From positions 1 through 64,000 of the forward strand of contig JAEWHR010000117.1 of the NCBI GenBank assembly GCA_023387655.1: a stretch of 64,000 nucleotides of DNA, given 5' to 3'. Numbering within the stretch: position 1 is the first letter of the stretch; each line of letters starts with the position of its first letter. The translations under genes were made by a program, and so were the position numbers. The notes below the pieces were generated by a model. The model made no database searches. It was not told the DNA's origin and saw only the letters and a program-made list of their open reading frames with translations. This document shows positions 50,176-58,313 of the stretch, piece by piece. This DNA comes from Bacillota bacterium. Its GTDB lineage: Bacteria; Bacillota; Clostridia; Lachnospirales; Lachnospiraceae.

Positions 50176-51775
50176 GTTTCTCTCCTGCTTTTACTGTAAT
50201 GAAAACCTCTTCTCCCTCTACAAGTCCTTTTACTTTTAATCCTGACTGCCTAAAGCGAATAAGTTTTTCTATCATAGGCCCAGTAATAACTTCTCCTGGA
50301 ACCAAAAGTGGAATCCCAGGTGGATATAAATAAATATAATCTAGTACAACCCGCCCTTCGCCTTTTATGAGAGGGACTACCTCCCCCTTGCATCCATCAA
50401 GTTCATGAGTCTCATAATATCTCAAAGGTCCTTGCAATTCTCTTAATTCACTCTCTAAGAATTCTATCTCTATGTTATTTCGATCCACATTTTCTTGCTT
50501 TTTAAGTTCTTGCCTCTTTTGTTCTTGTTTCCTTGCTTCTTGCGTCTTTAGTTCTTGCGTCTTTAGTTCTTGTTTCTTTACATCTTGATTCTTTAGTTCT
50601 TGTTGCATGGATTCTTGGCCCTGTAATGAATCCATAGAACTTTTATTGTTAGTGCCCATATCCCAAAATCCACCGTTTTCTATATCCTCTTCTATCCTTA
50701 GGACTGCTTTAATTAAACGCTGAAATCCTTCTTTCGTATCGCACACACTTGTCATACATAACACATAATCTTTAGATGCCATCTCTGGTTGAATAAGATA
50801 CTTTGATCTTAACTCCTCATATAACATCATTCCAGTTACAGCTTTATGATTCGATGCAATTACGAGTTTAGAAAGATCTTTGTGTTCTAAATTCCAAAGG
50901 GTAAGATTTTTTAAATGAGCAAGTTTTTCATAAACTTCTTCTAAATATTTCTGAAAGGATTCAAACCTTTCTTCCCCTTCTATTCTTAGAAAATCCATGC
51001 ATCTAACTAAACTAGCCATTAATAAATAAGAAGGACTACTTGTCTCATATATTTTTAAAAAATGTTTCACTTCTTTTTCGGATACTAAGTCACTATTTCG
51101 ATGTAAAAGAGCAGTTTGAGTAAATGCAGGTAATGTCTTGTGCGTGCTTTGAATTACAATATCCGCTCCACACTCAAGAGCGCTCTTTTCCTTTCCTTTA
51201 TCAAATAGTAGATGTGCGCCGTGAGCTTCATCTACTAAAAGTCCCGCTCCATATCGATGCGCTACCTCTGCAATTTTTTTAATATCAGATACTATTCCCT
51301 CATAAGTTGGTGATGTTATTACCACAAGAGTGATATCAGGATTATTTTCAAGAGTATTAATTACCGACTCTACTGAAATTTCCCCTGCTATCCCATACTG
51401 CTCCATCGTTGGATAGAGGTACACAGGTTTTAACTGCCTTTGATATATTGCATGATAGACTGCCTGATGTGAATTCCTTGCAATAGCTACCTTATCCCCA
51501 CGATTTGTCATTGCAGAAATTCCAGCTAGAATTCCACAAGTACTTCCATTGACTAGAAAAAAACTCTGCTTGGTCTGAAACAGCTTTGCTGTGTCCTCCA
51601 TCGCTTCTTTTAGAATATCTTCTGCATCATGTAAATTATCAAATCCGTCGATTTCCGTAATGTCAAGAGCATAGGGATTGTCCATAACAAAGTCTTGGTT
51701 TCTTTTGTGGCCAGGCATATGCATCGGATAATTATCTTCTTTCGCATATTCCTGTAATTTTTTATATAAATTCAC
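50168..51775 (-). CDS. Orn/Lys/Arg decarboxylase (SpeA/YaaO-like)
   Basis: This 535-residue PLP enzyme of fold type I has the N-terminal YPMHMPGHKRNQDF, the PLP-ring contact in FFLVNGSTCGILAGISAM, VDEAHGAHLLFD (Asp for the pyridine nitrogen) and the lysine motif VIQSTHKTLPAFTQTALLH. The C-terminal domain (about 430-535) reads LESELRELQGPLRYYE and YPPGIPLLVPGEVI. It decarboxylates ornithine, lysine or arginine to polyamines; the substrate is not decidable. Between the two domains (about 370-430) lies an unusual insert of eight tandem pentapeptides. Gene order matches yaaO in Bacillus. Confidence 0.93.
   Translation of the reverse strand: MNLYKKLQEYAKEDNYPMHMPGHKRNQDFVMDNPYALDITEIDGFDNLHDAEDILKEAMEDTAKLFQTKQSFFLVNGSTCGILAGISAMTNRGDKVAIARNSHQAVYHAIYQRQLKPVYLYPTMEQYGIAGEISVESVINTLENNPDITLVVITSPTYEGIVSDIKKIAEVAHRYGAGLLVDEAHGAHLLFDKGKEKSALECGADIVIQSTHKTLPAFTQTALLHRNSDLVSEKEVKHFLKIYETSSPSYLLMASLVRCMDFLRIEGEERFESFQKYLEEVYEKLAHLKNLTLWNLEHKDLSKLVIASNHKAVTGMMLYEELRSKYLIQPEMASKDYVLCMTSVCDTKEGFQRLIKAVLRIEEDIENGGFWDMGTNNKSSMDSLQGQESMQQELKNQDVKKQELKTQELKTQEARKQEQKRQELKKQENVDRNNIEIEFLESELRELQGPLRYYETHELDGCKGEVVPLIKGEGRVVLDYIYLYPPGIPLLVPGEVITGPMIEKLIRFRQSGLKVKGLVEGEEVFITVKAGEKHV
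50486..50605 (-). repeat. Eight 15-bp in-frame tandem repeats
   Basis: The units encode QQELK, NQDVK, KQELK, TQELK, TQEAR, KQEQK, RQELK and KQENV within the decarboxylase. The length is a multiple of three, so copy changes keep the frame. Confidence 0.92.
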
Positions 51776-51984
51776 TTTGTCACACCTCTTTCCTATCCTC
51801 TATTTTTCAAATTATTATACTTGTTAACTTACCGTTATTATAGCGTAGATAACTTTAAAACACAAGAAAAAGCCCTGTTTGGCAACATGGAATATGGATA
51901 GTACCAATTGACGAATAATAAGATAACAAGTATAATAAATATTAGGTTGATACGCCTCAATCGGTTTAGAAAGGTAGGACAAAC

Positions 51985-52629
51985 ATGCGACTTCGAAATA
52001 TCCCCGGTTCTAGAGAATATATAGCGCAAAACCACTATGTTATCCATGATCCGGAACAACAGAAAGGTAAATGGCACGAAGTATTTGGAAATAACAATCC
52101 TATTCACATTGAAATTGGAATGGGAAAGGGTCAATTTATCACTACTCTAGCAATGCAAAATCCTAACATAAATTATATTGGCATAGAGAAATACTCTAGT
52201 GTATTACTTCGTGCCATTGAAAAAAGAGAGGAATATGACGGGAATAATCTTTATTTTCTTCGTTTTGATGCAGAATATATCACCGATATTTTTGCTCCGT
52301 CCGAAGTGGATCGGATTTATCTAAATTTCTCGGATCCGTGGCCTAAGGACCGCCATGCCAAAAGAAGATTAACTTCAAACGAGTTTCTTGCACGCTATGA
52401 TCAGTTCTTAGCAAAGGATGGATATATTGCATTTAAAACAGACAATCGAGACTTATTTGATTTTTCTCTAGAGCAAGTAACTTTATCCCAATGGAAGTTG
52501 CGTGATGTAACTTTTGATTTGCATCACAGTGAATATGTAGAAGGTAACATCATGACGGAGTATGAAGAACGTTTTTCCTCTATGGGAAATCCAATTCATC
52601 GCTTAGTTGCATATCGAGAGAAAGAATAA
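51985..52629 (+). CDS. trmB: tRNA (guanine-N7)-methyltransferase
   Basis: This 214-residue TrmB family enzyme makes m7G46 in tRNA variable loops. The motifs are HIEIGMGKGQFITTLA (SAM site), NYIGIEKYSSVLLRAIEK, the signature LNFSDPWPKDRHAKRRL and the catalytic TDNRDLFDFSLEQ. The length and the start at MRLRNIPG are normal. Upstream, GGTAGGACAAAC gives a modest ribosome site. It is divergent from the decarboxylase. Confidence 0.96.
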   Translation: MRLRNIPGSREYIAQNHYVIHDPEQQKGKWHEVFGNNNPIHIEIGMGKGQFITTLAMQNPNINYIGIEKYSSVLLRAIEKREEYDGNNLYFLRFDAEYITDIFAPSEVDRIYLNFSDPWPKDRHAKRRLTSNEFLARYDQFLAKDGYIAFKTDNRDLFDFSLEQVTLSQWKLRDVTFDLHHSEYVEGNIMTEYEERFSSMGNPIHRLVAYREKE

Positions 52630-52685
52630 TTGGATATTTTTATAGTTACCGTAATATGATATAAAAAAAGTATTGCTGGTTAATT

Positions 52686-52868
52686 ATGAAAAGTTCACCG
52701 AAAACTAAGTTATCACATTCACTGATGTCCAATCAAAACCTGAACAAAAGAGCATTAGACTTAAAAAGTTCTTGGGATGCTGTAGATAAATTACTAAAAA
52801 GCTCAAACTTATTAAAGAAAAAGCCTAATCCTTCAGAGAAAAAACCTTCCAAAAAGGAACCTAGCTAA
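52686..52868 (+). CDS. Possible small Lys/Ser-rich protein (weak)
   Basis: A 60-codon frame between trmB and trxA. The product is very basic (Lys/Ser/Pro-rich end KKKPNPSEKKPSKKEPS) and helical in the middle, with no known motif. No ribosome site precedes its ATG, and the frame may be chance. Such tails do occur in small nucleoid or spore proteins. I cannot decide. Confidence 0.25.
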   Translation: MKSSPKTKLSHSLMSNQNLNKRALDLKSSWDAVDKLLKSSNLLKKKPNPSEKKPSKKEPS

Positions 52869-52979
52869 GCAGGTTAAAAGCCCTGAAATGAGGGTAAAAT
52901 ACAAAAAGGTGAATGAGACCTAAGGAATGAAAGGTAATAAAAGCACAATTAATCTATACTATACAACGGAGGTACTAAA

Positions 52980-53291
52980 ATGGCATTAATATTTACTGAC
53001 GAAAATTTTGAAAAAGAAGTAATCCATTCTGATCTACCAGTTCTGGTAGACTTTTATGCAGATTGGTGTGGTCCTTGCAAAATGATGGGTCCAATCATCG
53101 ATGAGTTACATGACCAGTATGAAGGTAAGGTTAAAATTGGTAAGCTTAACGTAGACAATTCTCCAGAAACAGCAGCAGAATTTCGCGTTATGTCAATTCC
53201 TACTTTAATCTTCTTTAAAAATGGAAAAGCAATTGAAACAATGGTAGGCGTTGTTGCTAAACAAAAATTAGAGGATATGTTAAATGCATAA
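52980..53291 (+). CDS. trxA: Thioredoxin
   Basis: This 103-residue thioredoxin has the redox site WCGPC (residues 29-33), the buried DFYADW strand, and the cis-proline MSIPTLIFFKNG. It reduces protein disulfides in the cytoplasm with thioredoxin reductase, whose gene is not here. CGGAGG lies eight bases before the ATG. Single gene with its own terminator. Confidence 0.97.
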   Translation: MALIFTDENFEKEVIHSDLPVLVDFYADWCGPCKMMGPIIDELHDQYEGKVKIGKLNVDNSPETAAEFRVMSIPTLIFFKNGKAIETMVGVVAKQKLEDMLNA

Positions 53292-53293
53292 GA

Positions 53294-53338
53294 AAAATCC
53301 TGTTCCTAACAATCATTGCTAGGAACAGGATTTTTTTA
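53294..53338 (+). terminator. Terminator of trxA
   Basis: AAATCCTGTTCCTA and TAGGAACAGGATTT form a 14-bp stem with a T tract, right after the stop codon. The end overlaps the stop of the convergent permease gene. Confidence 0.9.
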
Positions 53339-54655
53339 TTGTATTTCTATATTTCGTTTCTTTAAACGTCCACTGATAATAATATCTGCCAGATAGGCTA
53401 TAACAGCTACAATAGGAACTCCTAAAAACATTCCAAATACGCCTCCATAAGCGCCTCCAACCGTAATACCAAAGATAACCCATAAAGGAGTTAATCCTGT
53501 AGAGTCACCTAGAATCTTAGGCCCTAAAATCCAGCCATCAAACTGCTGTAATGCAAGAATCATAAGGGCAAAAACCAATGCTTGTATCGGACTTATAAAT
53601 AAATAGAGAAGTATGCCTGGTACCGCTCCTATAAATGGTCCAAAATAAGGAATCATATTAGTAACCCCTACAATAACACTGATTAAAATTGCATACGGTA
53701 ACTTAAGTATGGACATCAATATAAAGCAAAGAATACCTATAATAGTTGAGTCAATGGTTTTACCCACAATAAACCCAGTAAATATCGATCCACATTCTCT
53801 CGTCACATCAAGGAAAGAATCCGCTTTCTTTTTCGGAATAAAAGCATAAATCACTCGCGCTGCATTTTTTGATAACATTCTTTTGTCATAAATCATATAA
53901 ATAGAGATTGCAATGGATAATAAAATATTAAATGCAATCTTTGCAATTGATATGGAAACATTTAATATCTTTGGAACTACATTTTTAACGAAATCTGTTC
54001 CAAATGAAATCAACTGAGGCAAAGATGCCTCCACTTTATCTTGTATATATTCTGTATCAAACATTGGAAACTCTTCACCAAATTTAATTAACCAAATTTC
54101 AGCCTTCTTATACAAATCATCGCTATTTTGAATTAGCTCAGATATGCTTTTTGTAACCTGCGGTATAATATAAGTAAAACAAACTACCAATATTGCAATT
54201 ATTATGATATAAGAAGTTGCAATACCAAGCGCCAGACAAACTTTTTTATTTTTTATTTTTAGTGTATCCCCATAAAAGCGTTCTGCCAACACTTTTACAA
54301 TGGGATTAATAATAAATGCAATAAAGAAAGCCACAATAAAAGGTTGAATTACAATAGAAAAATTCTTTAATCCTATAGTAAATGAAGGAATATTTTCTAA
54401 TGCCAACTTAAATACAATTGCAAGTGCAATGACACAAAAAGCATATACACTAATCGTAAAATATTTTTTAGTAGGCTCAAATCGAAATTTGTAATCTTTA
54501 GGGCGCTCTACTAGTTCTTTCTCCTGTTCCTCTGCTTTATTCGCTTCCTTTTTATCCTGTTCCTTTAGAACTATGACTTTAATTTTATCCGTCTCTTCAT
54601 GGATTACTGTTTTTTTCTTCTTATTCTTACTTGAAAGTTTTAACTTTTTCACCAT
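53336..54655 (-). CDS. AI-2E family transporter
   Basis: This 439-residue membrane protein of the AI-2E/PerM/YdiK family has a charged cytoplasmic N-terminus (about 1-70, Lys/Glu-rich). Seven to eight hydrophobic segments follow from YFTISVYAFCVIALAIVF on, with the family loop GVTNMIPYFGPFIGAVPG and the late VGGAYGGVFGMFLGVPIVAVIAYL. The family was named for autoinducer-2 export, but many members act as ion exchangers or have unknown cargo; I would not claim AI-2. The ribosome site is AAAGGGG. Confidence 0.9.
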   Translation of the reverse strand: MVKKLKLSSKNKKKKTVIHEETDKIKVIVLKEQDKKEANKAEEQEKELVERPKDYKFRFEPTKKYFTISVYAFCVIALAIVFKLALENIPSFTIGLKNFSIVIQPFIVAFFIAFIINPIVKVLAERFYGDTLKIKNKKVCLALGIATSYIIIIAILVVCFTYIIPQVTKSISELIQNSDDLYKKAEIWLIKFGEEFPMFDTEYIQDKVEASLPQLISFGTDFVKNVVPKILNVSISIAKIAFNILLSIAISIYMIYDKRMLSKNAARVIYAFIPKKKADSFLDVTRECGSIFTGFIVGKTIDSTIIGILCFILMSILKLPYAILISVIVGVTNMIPYFGPFIGAVPGILLYLFISPIQALVFALMILALQQFDGWILGPKILGDSTGLTPLWVIFGITVGGAYGGVFGMFLGVPIVAVIAYLADIIISGRLKKRNIEIQ

Positions 54656-54927
54656 TTGTTAACCCCTTTTATTTTTCTTTAAATATTGAATACAAGAATG
54701 CCTCCTCTTACTTGCTATATTTTATTTTCTTACTTCTATGGTAAGTTTCTTTTATATGCATTATATCGATTCTACGGTCTATAATCAACGATATTTATCA
54801 TAGTTTTGACTTTCTCCCCTATTATTAACAAGATTGTGTTGACTTAGTCGAAACTTTAGCACTTTCCACAACGATTAAACCCTTGAAGAATGGTATATTT
54901 TAACACTTTATTTTTTCAAAAAAATGC

Positions 54928-54956
54928 TTGCTTTTTCTAATACCATCGTATATAAT
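54928..54956 (+). promoter_or_regulatory. Promoter of first tRNA-Lys
   Basis: TTGCTT (54928-54933) and TATAAT (54951-54956), 17-base spacer, 45 bases before the tRNA. The region 54656-54927 upstream shows nothing else. Confidence 0.75.
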
Positions 54957-55000
54957 AATTTTTGCGTTCAAGAAATAAGAACAGACAAGTTAATCCATAT

Positions 55001-55073
55001 GCGTCTTTAGCTCAGTTGGTAGAGCACCTGACTCTTAATCAGGGTGTCCAGGGTTCGAGCCCCTGAAGACGCA
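55001..55073 (+). tRNA. tRNA-Lys (CTT anticodon), copy 1
   Basis: A 73-base cloverleaf: acceptor GCGTCTT with AAGACGC, D arm AGCTCAGTTGGTAGAGC, anticodon stem CCTGA/TCAGG with loop CTCTTAA (anticodon CTT, lysine AAG codons), and T arm with GGTTCGAGCCCC. CCA is not encoded. The discriminator base is A. Confidence 0.97.
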
Positions 55074-55078
55074 TTTAA

Positions 55079-55122
55079 AGTCTTCGTTTGGCAGATAATA
55101 GCTGCTGGGTGAGGACTTTTTT
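55079..55122 (+). terminator. GU-rich terminator of first tRNA-Lys
   Basis: Sixteen-bp stem (55079-55094 with 55102-55117), then a T tract. Five consecutive pairs at its centre are G-U wobbles. Confidence 0.88.
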
Positions 55123-55170
55123 GTTAAATTTTTTATTTTTAATAAATTTTCAAAAAAATAAAAAAAATGC

Positions 55171-55199
55171 TTGCAATTCTAGTCCACATCCTATATAAT
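55171..55199 (+). promoter_or_regulatory. Promoter of second tRNA-Lys
   Basis: TTGCAA (55171-55176) and TATAAT (55194-55199), 17-base spacer. Shares the text AAAAATGCTTGC with the promoter of copy 1. Confidence 0.78.
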
Positions 55200-55222
55200 A
55201 ACTAATTGTTGATACTGAATAC

Positions 55223-55295
55223 GCGTCTTTAGCTCAGTTGGTAGAGCACCTGACTCTTAATCAGGGTGTCCAGGGTTCGAGCCCCTGAAGACGCA
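55223..55295 (+). tRNA. tRNA-Lys (CTT anticodon), copy 2
   Basis: Identical over 73 bases to copy 1, but with its own promoter and terminator, so the pair is a duplication of the tRNA with partly diverged flanks. Confidence 0.97.
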
Positions 55296-55303
55296 TTCAT
55301 AAG

Positions 55304-55347
55304 GTCCTCGTTTGGCGAACGCAAGAGTCGCTGGGTGAGGACTTTTT
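55304..55347 (+). terminator. GU-rich terminator of second tRNA-Lys
   Basis: Fifteen-bp stem (55304-55318 with 55328-55342), then a T tract. It shares the central G-U wobble block of the first one while the loop differs. Confidence 0.88.
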
Positions 55348-55360
55348 CTTGTCTAAATCC

Positions 55361-56620
55361 TTACCTCAGCGGCTTTGTAATACCTGTTTTCTTTTCTTTT
55401 GAAATTCCGCCATGCATATGATAAGTACTTGTATTTAAAAAACAAGCTCTCATCACAGAATCATCTCCGTATCTCTTTCGTATAGAATCTATTGTTTCAT
55501 CCAGTTTATTCAGCTTCTCATAGCGGTCCCAATCAAATAAATTATATTGTATTGTTTTCTCTTTCGTAATTCTAGTTGTATGCACCCCCATTTGCCGTAT
55601 CGGTGTTTTTCCATCCCATAGATGTTCAAATAAACCACAAGCAAAACGGTATACTTCCATTGTCGTATTGGATGCAGAAAAAAGCATTCCTTGATGAGAA
55701 ACTCTCTGAAAGCTATCCGTTGTAACCGATACTGATACACACTGTCCTCTCACTCCATCCATTCGAAGTCTGGTGCATACGGTTTCGCTTAAGGATAGTA
55801 AAACAAGCTTTGCATGCTCCATTGTCACAATGTCATAAGGTGTAGTTACGGAATTCCCATATCCCTTGTTTGCTTCTAACGGCACAAAAAGGGGAGATTC
55901 ATCAATTCCATGAGAAAACTGATGAAGTACTTCTCCATACTTTCCAAAATGAGCCTTTAATATTTTAACGTCCGTATGAGCTAGCTCCCCTATTGTTTTA
56001 ATCCCTAAATTAAAAAGCTTTTTTTCTGTTGCCCTTCCTACAAAAAACAACTCTCCTACCGGGAGAGGCCACATCTTCTTAGGAATCTCCTCTGGAAACA
56101 TGGTATGGACTAAATTCGGTTTTTTTAGTTCCCCTGCCATCTTCGCTAATAGCTTATTGGAAGATACGCCAATATTCACTGTGAATTTTAATTCTTCTTC
56201 TATTAGATCCTTTAAATTATTTGCAACAATAACAGGACCCCCAAATAATAACTCGCTTCCGCTCATATCAACAAATGCCTCATCGATGGAATACTGTTCT
56301 ACTTTTGGAGAAAACCGATTCAAAATCTCCATCAATGATTTGGATGCTTTCACATACCGTTCGTAATTTGGTGGAAGAATTACTAAATCCGGACACTTTT
56401 GTACTGCTGCCCCAAGAGCCTCACCCGTATGAATTTTTAACTTCTTAGCAGGTGTAGATTTTGCTAACACAATTCCATGTCTGTTTTCTCTATCTCCTCC
56501 TATTACGGAGGGAATCTCGCGCAAGTCCACACTTTCCCCTAAAACATGAAGTCGGTAAGCTGCCTCCCAACTAAGAAACGCAGAGTTAACATCAATATGA
56601 AAAAAAATTCTCTCCTGCAT
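55361..56620 (-). CDS. dinB: Y-family DNA polymerase (Pol IV type)
   Basis: This 419-residue translesion polymerase has the catalytic Asp motif FFHIDVNSAFLSWEAA (Asp10), the second carboxylate motif YSIDEAFVDMS (near 105) and the helix-hairpin-helix region VGRATEKKLFNLGIKTIGEL. The little-finger domain runs from about 240 to 400. It copies past damaged bases. It lies 27 bases after a 97-codon gene behind two LexA boxes, so expression should be SOS-inducible. GGAG lies eight bases before the ATG. No beta-clamp motif is evident at the very end, but I cannot rule one out. Confidence 0.94.
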   Translation of the reverse strand: MQERIFFHIDVNSAFLSWEAAYRLHVLGESVDLREIPSVIGGDRENRHGIVLAKSTPAKKLKIHTGEALGAAVQKCPDLVILPPNYERYVKASKSLMEILNRFSPKVEQYSIDEAFVDMSGSELLFGGPVIVANNLKDLIEEELKFTVNIGVSSNKLLAKMAGELKKPNLVHTMFPEEIPKKMWPLPVGELFFVGRATEKKLFNLGIKTIGELAHTDVKILKAHFGKYGEVLHQFSHGIDESPLFVPLEANKGYGNSVTTPYDIVTMEHAKLVLLSLSETVCTRLRMDGVRGQCVSVSVTTDSFQRVSHQGMLFSASNTTMEVYRFACGLFEHLWDGKTPIRQMGVHTTRITKEKTIQYNLFDWDRYEKLNKLDETIDSIRKRYGDDSVMRACFLNTSTYHMHGGISKEKKTGITKPLR

Positions 56621-56647
56621 TGCTATACTCCTTAAAAAACTTAACCT

Positions 56648-56941
56648 TTAGCTTACCATTTTAAACAGCGTCCATCTGCCAGAATCGGTATGATAATGAA
56701 GCTCGGCCAAGCGTATTTCACCAAATAGCTCTAAGCGGCATCCATAAATAAGAATAGTAAGACCAGATGGCTTTATTTGTTTACGGTATGCAATCTCTAT
56801 AATATCGGCAGTAACTCTCTCATGTGCATCATTCTCTAATCGTATACGCAGTGGCTTAACTTCACCTAAGGTACTGCAAAAGGCAATCATATCAACGGGA
56901 ATGTTATTTTGCACTTTCCTACACCTCTTTTCAAACAACAT
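56648..56941 (-). CDS. SOS-controlled hypothetical protein upstream of dinB
   Basis: This 97-residue protein has no recognised domain. It is beta-rich, with VKPLRIRLENDAHERVTADIIEIAYRK-type strands, and the end ELHYHTDSGRWTLFKMVS carries an HYHTDSGRW motif; I recall similar small proteins beside dinB in Clostridia. The start may instead be GTG at 56914, since AAGAGGTG lies nine bases before. It is the first gene of the dinB operon. Confidence 0.75.
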   Translation of the reverse strand: MLFEKRCRKVQNNIPVDMIAFCSTLGEVKPLRIRLENDAHERVTADIIEIAYRKQIKPSGLTILIYGCRLELFGEIRLAELHYHTDSGRWTLFKMVS

Positions 56942-57007
56942 AAATGCTTACATTCCATTTAAACTTCGAATCTTCATAAATCCCTACTATAGTGTATGTT
57001 AAAATAT

Positions 57008-57054
57008 CGAACATATGTACGATTATTATAACAGAACATATGTTCTATTGTAAA
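57008..57054 (-). promoter_or_regulatory. dinB operon promoter with two LexA (SOS) boxes
   Basis: TTTACA (57049-57054) and TATAAT (57025-57030) have an 18-base spacer. CGAACATATGTACG (57008-57021) lies over the start site and AGAACATATGTTCT (57033-57046) lies inside the spacer; both match the Gram-positive LexA/DinR consensus CGAAC-N4-GTTCG with few changes. The next 350 bases up to the SRAP gene hold no other supported signal. Confidence 0.88.
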
Positions 57055-57403
57055 GTGGTATTCTATAACATTTTATTTACTTAACAAAAAGAAAATTAAG
57101 TTTTATATATAATAACTATATCTAGTTTTTTTTAGATTTTTAAGGTTTCAAATAAATAATGGTAGTGATTAATCTCTGATTACTATATAATAAGAAATAA
57201 ATTATTAGGGTAAAATTGAATTCACTTTGTTTTTAATAGGTATTGTAGTTTCACAATTTTACATAATCTTATATCAGGATATAATCCTACTATCTATACT
57301 CATTTTTAAGAACATCTTTGGCTGTTCTTTTAAAATCCTCTCTGGAATAGGAAAGGGGAAGATTTCGTACAATACTTCATATGAATCAGGAAGGAGAATA
57401 ACT

Positions 57404-58069
57404 ATGTGTGGACGCTACTATGTGGATGAGGAAAGCAATGAGGAATTACTTCGAATTATAAGAAACTTGGACCGACGTCTCCAAGGAGAGCTCTTACAGG
57501 AGCCAGATCCAAATAATAATGGTACTCATGTTCCAAGAAAGTTTAAAACCGGTGAGATTTACCCAACCAACATTGCTCCTATTATTACAAAAAAAGAGAA
57601 AGACATCATCCCCAGCGCTATGGTTTGGGGATATAAAGGATTCCAAGGAAGTAAGGTAATTATTAATGCACGTAGTGAAAGTGCAACAGAAAAAAGAATG
57701 TTTATGAGTGATTTGGAAAATAGACGTATTGTAATTCCTGCAAGTGGATTCTATGAGTGGGCACATACCGGATCGAAAACAAAATATTACTTTACCTCCC
57801 AGCAACAAAAACCACTTTATATGGCTGGCTTATCTCATTCCTACGAAGAGGAAGATCGCTTTGTTATTCTGACAACAGCAGCAAATGATTCTATGAAAGA
57901 CATCCATAACCGTATGCCTGTCTTATTAAAAGAAGATGAAATAGAAGGTTGGCTGTCCTCCAGAGAAGAAGCACTTTTCATTATGAAACGGATACCAGAA
58001 CAATTACAAAAGGTTAAAGATTCCCCTAAAGAAGAACCAGAGTTTGAACAACTAAAATTTCCTTGGTAA
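57404..58069 (+). CDS. SRAP-family abasic-site crosslinking protein (YedK/HMCES-like)
   Basis: This 221-residue SRAP-domain protein has Cys2 as the thiazolidine-forming residue of MCGRYYVD, followed by NARSESATEKRMF, the catalytic PASGFYEWAH (Asn/Glu site) and IHNRMPVLL (His). SRAP proteins covalently trap abasic sites in single-stranded DNA and shield them. The start at 57404 is fixed by the need for Cys right after Met and by GGAAGGAG before it; upstream in-frame sequence is not part of the protein. It lies next to the dinB operon but in divergent orientation, and no LexA box is seen directly ahead of it. Confidence 0.95.
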   Translation: MCGRYYVDEESNEELLRIIRNLDRRLQGELLQEPDPNNNGTHVPRKFKTGEIYPTNIAPIITKKEKDIIPSAMVWGYKGFQGSKVIINARSESATEKRMFMSDLENRRIVIPASGFYEWAHTGSKTKYYFTSQQQKPLYMAGLSHSYEEEDRFVILTTAANDSMKDIHNRMPVLLKEDEIEGWLSSREEALFIMKRIPEQLQKVKDSPKEEPEFEQLKFPW

Positions 58070-58197
58070 CTTTCTCATGAAAATTACCATAAAGTGAGTT
58101 TATTTTTATTTTTCTTTGTTAGTTGTGTACATTGACAATTATTTAACATTATTATAAAATTACGTTGACTCAAAGAAGTCAAATTTTTTATATAACT

Positions 58198-58215
58198 TTG
58201 TTAATTTTTTAACAG
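58198..58215 (+). promoter_or_regulatory. Rex operator upstream of adhE
   Basis: TTGTTAA-TTTT-TTAACAG matches the clostridial Rex consensus TTGTTAA-N4-TTAACAA at 17 of 18 positions. It lies 99 bases before adhE. Rex senses NADH/NAD+; established adhE control in Clostridia is by Rex. TTGACA-like text lies upstream (near 58133), but the promoter is not certain. Confidence 0.85.
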
Positions 58216-58313
58216 TATTACAATATAGACATTTCATCTGTAATACAAACAAGAGAAAGTACGCCTCGCGAACTTTTCCTTGTATGAATAATACATCTTA
58301 GGAGGATAAGGTT

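Noticed and set aside
55001..55295. Integration (att) site at the duplicated tRNA-Lys
   Set aside because: Both copies are full-length with own promoters and terminators, and no integrase gene or partial 3' tRNA repeat is nearby.
57308..57330. AAGAACA / TGTTCTT inverted repeat as a LexA box for the SRAP gene
   Set aside because: The half-sites are separated by eight or more bases instead of four, so it does not fit the LexA consensus; it may be a simple hairpin.
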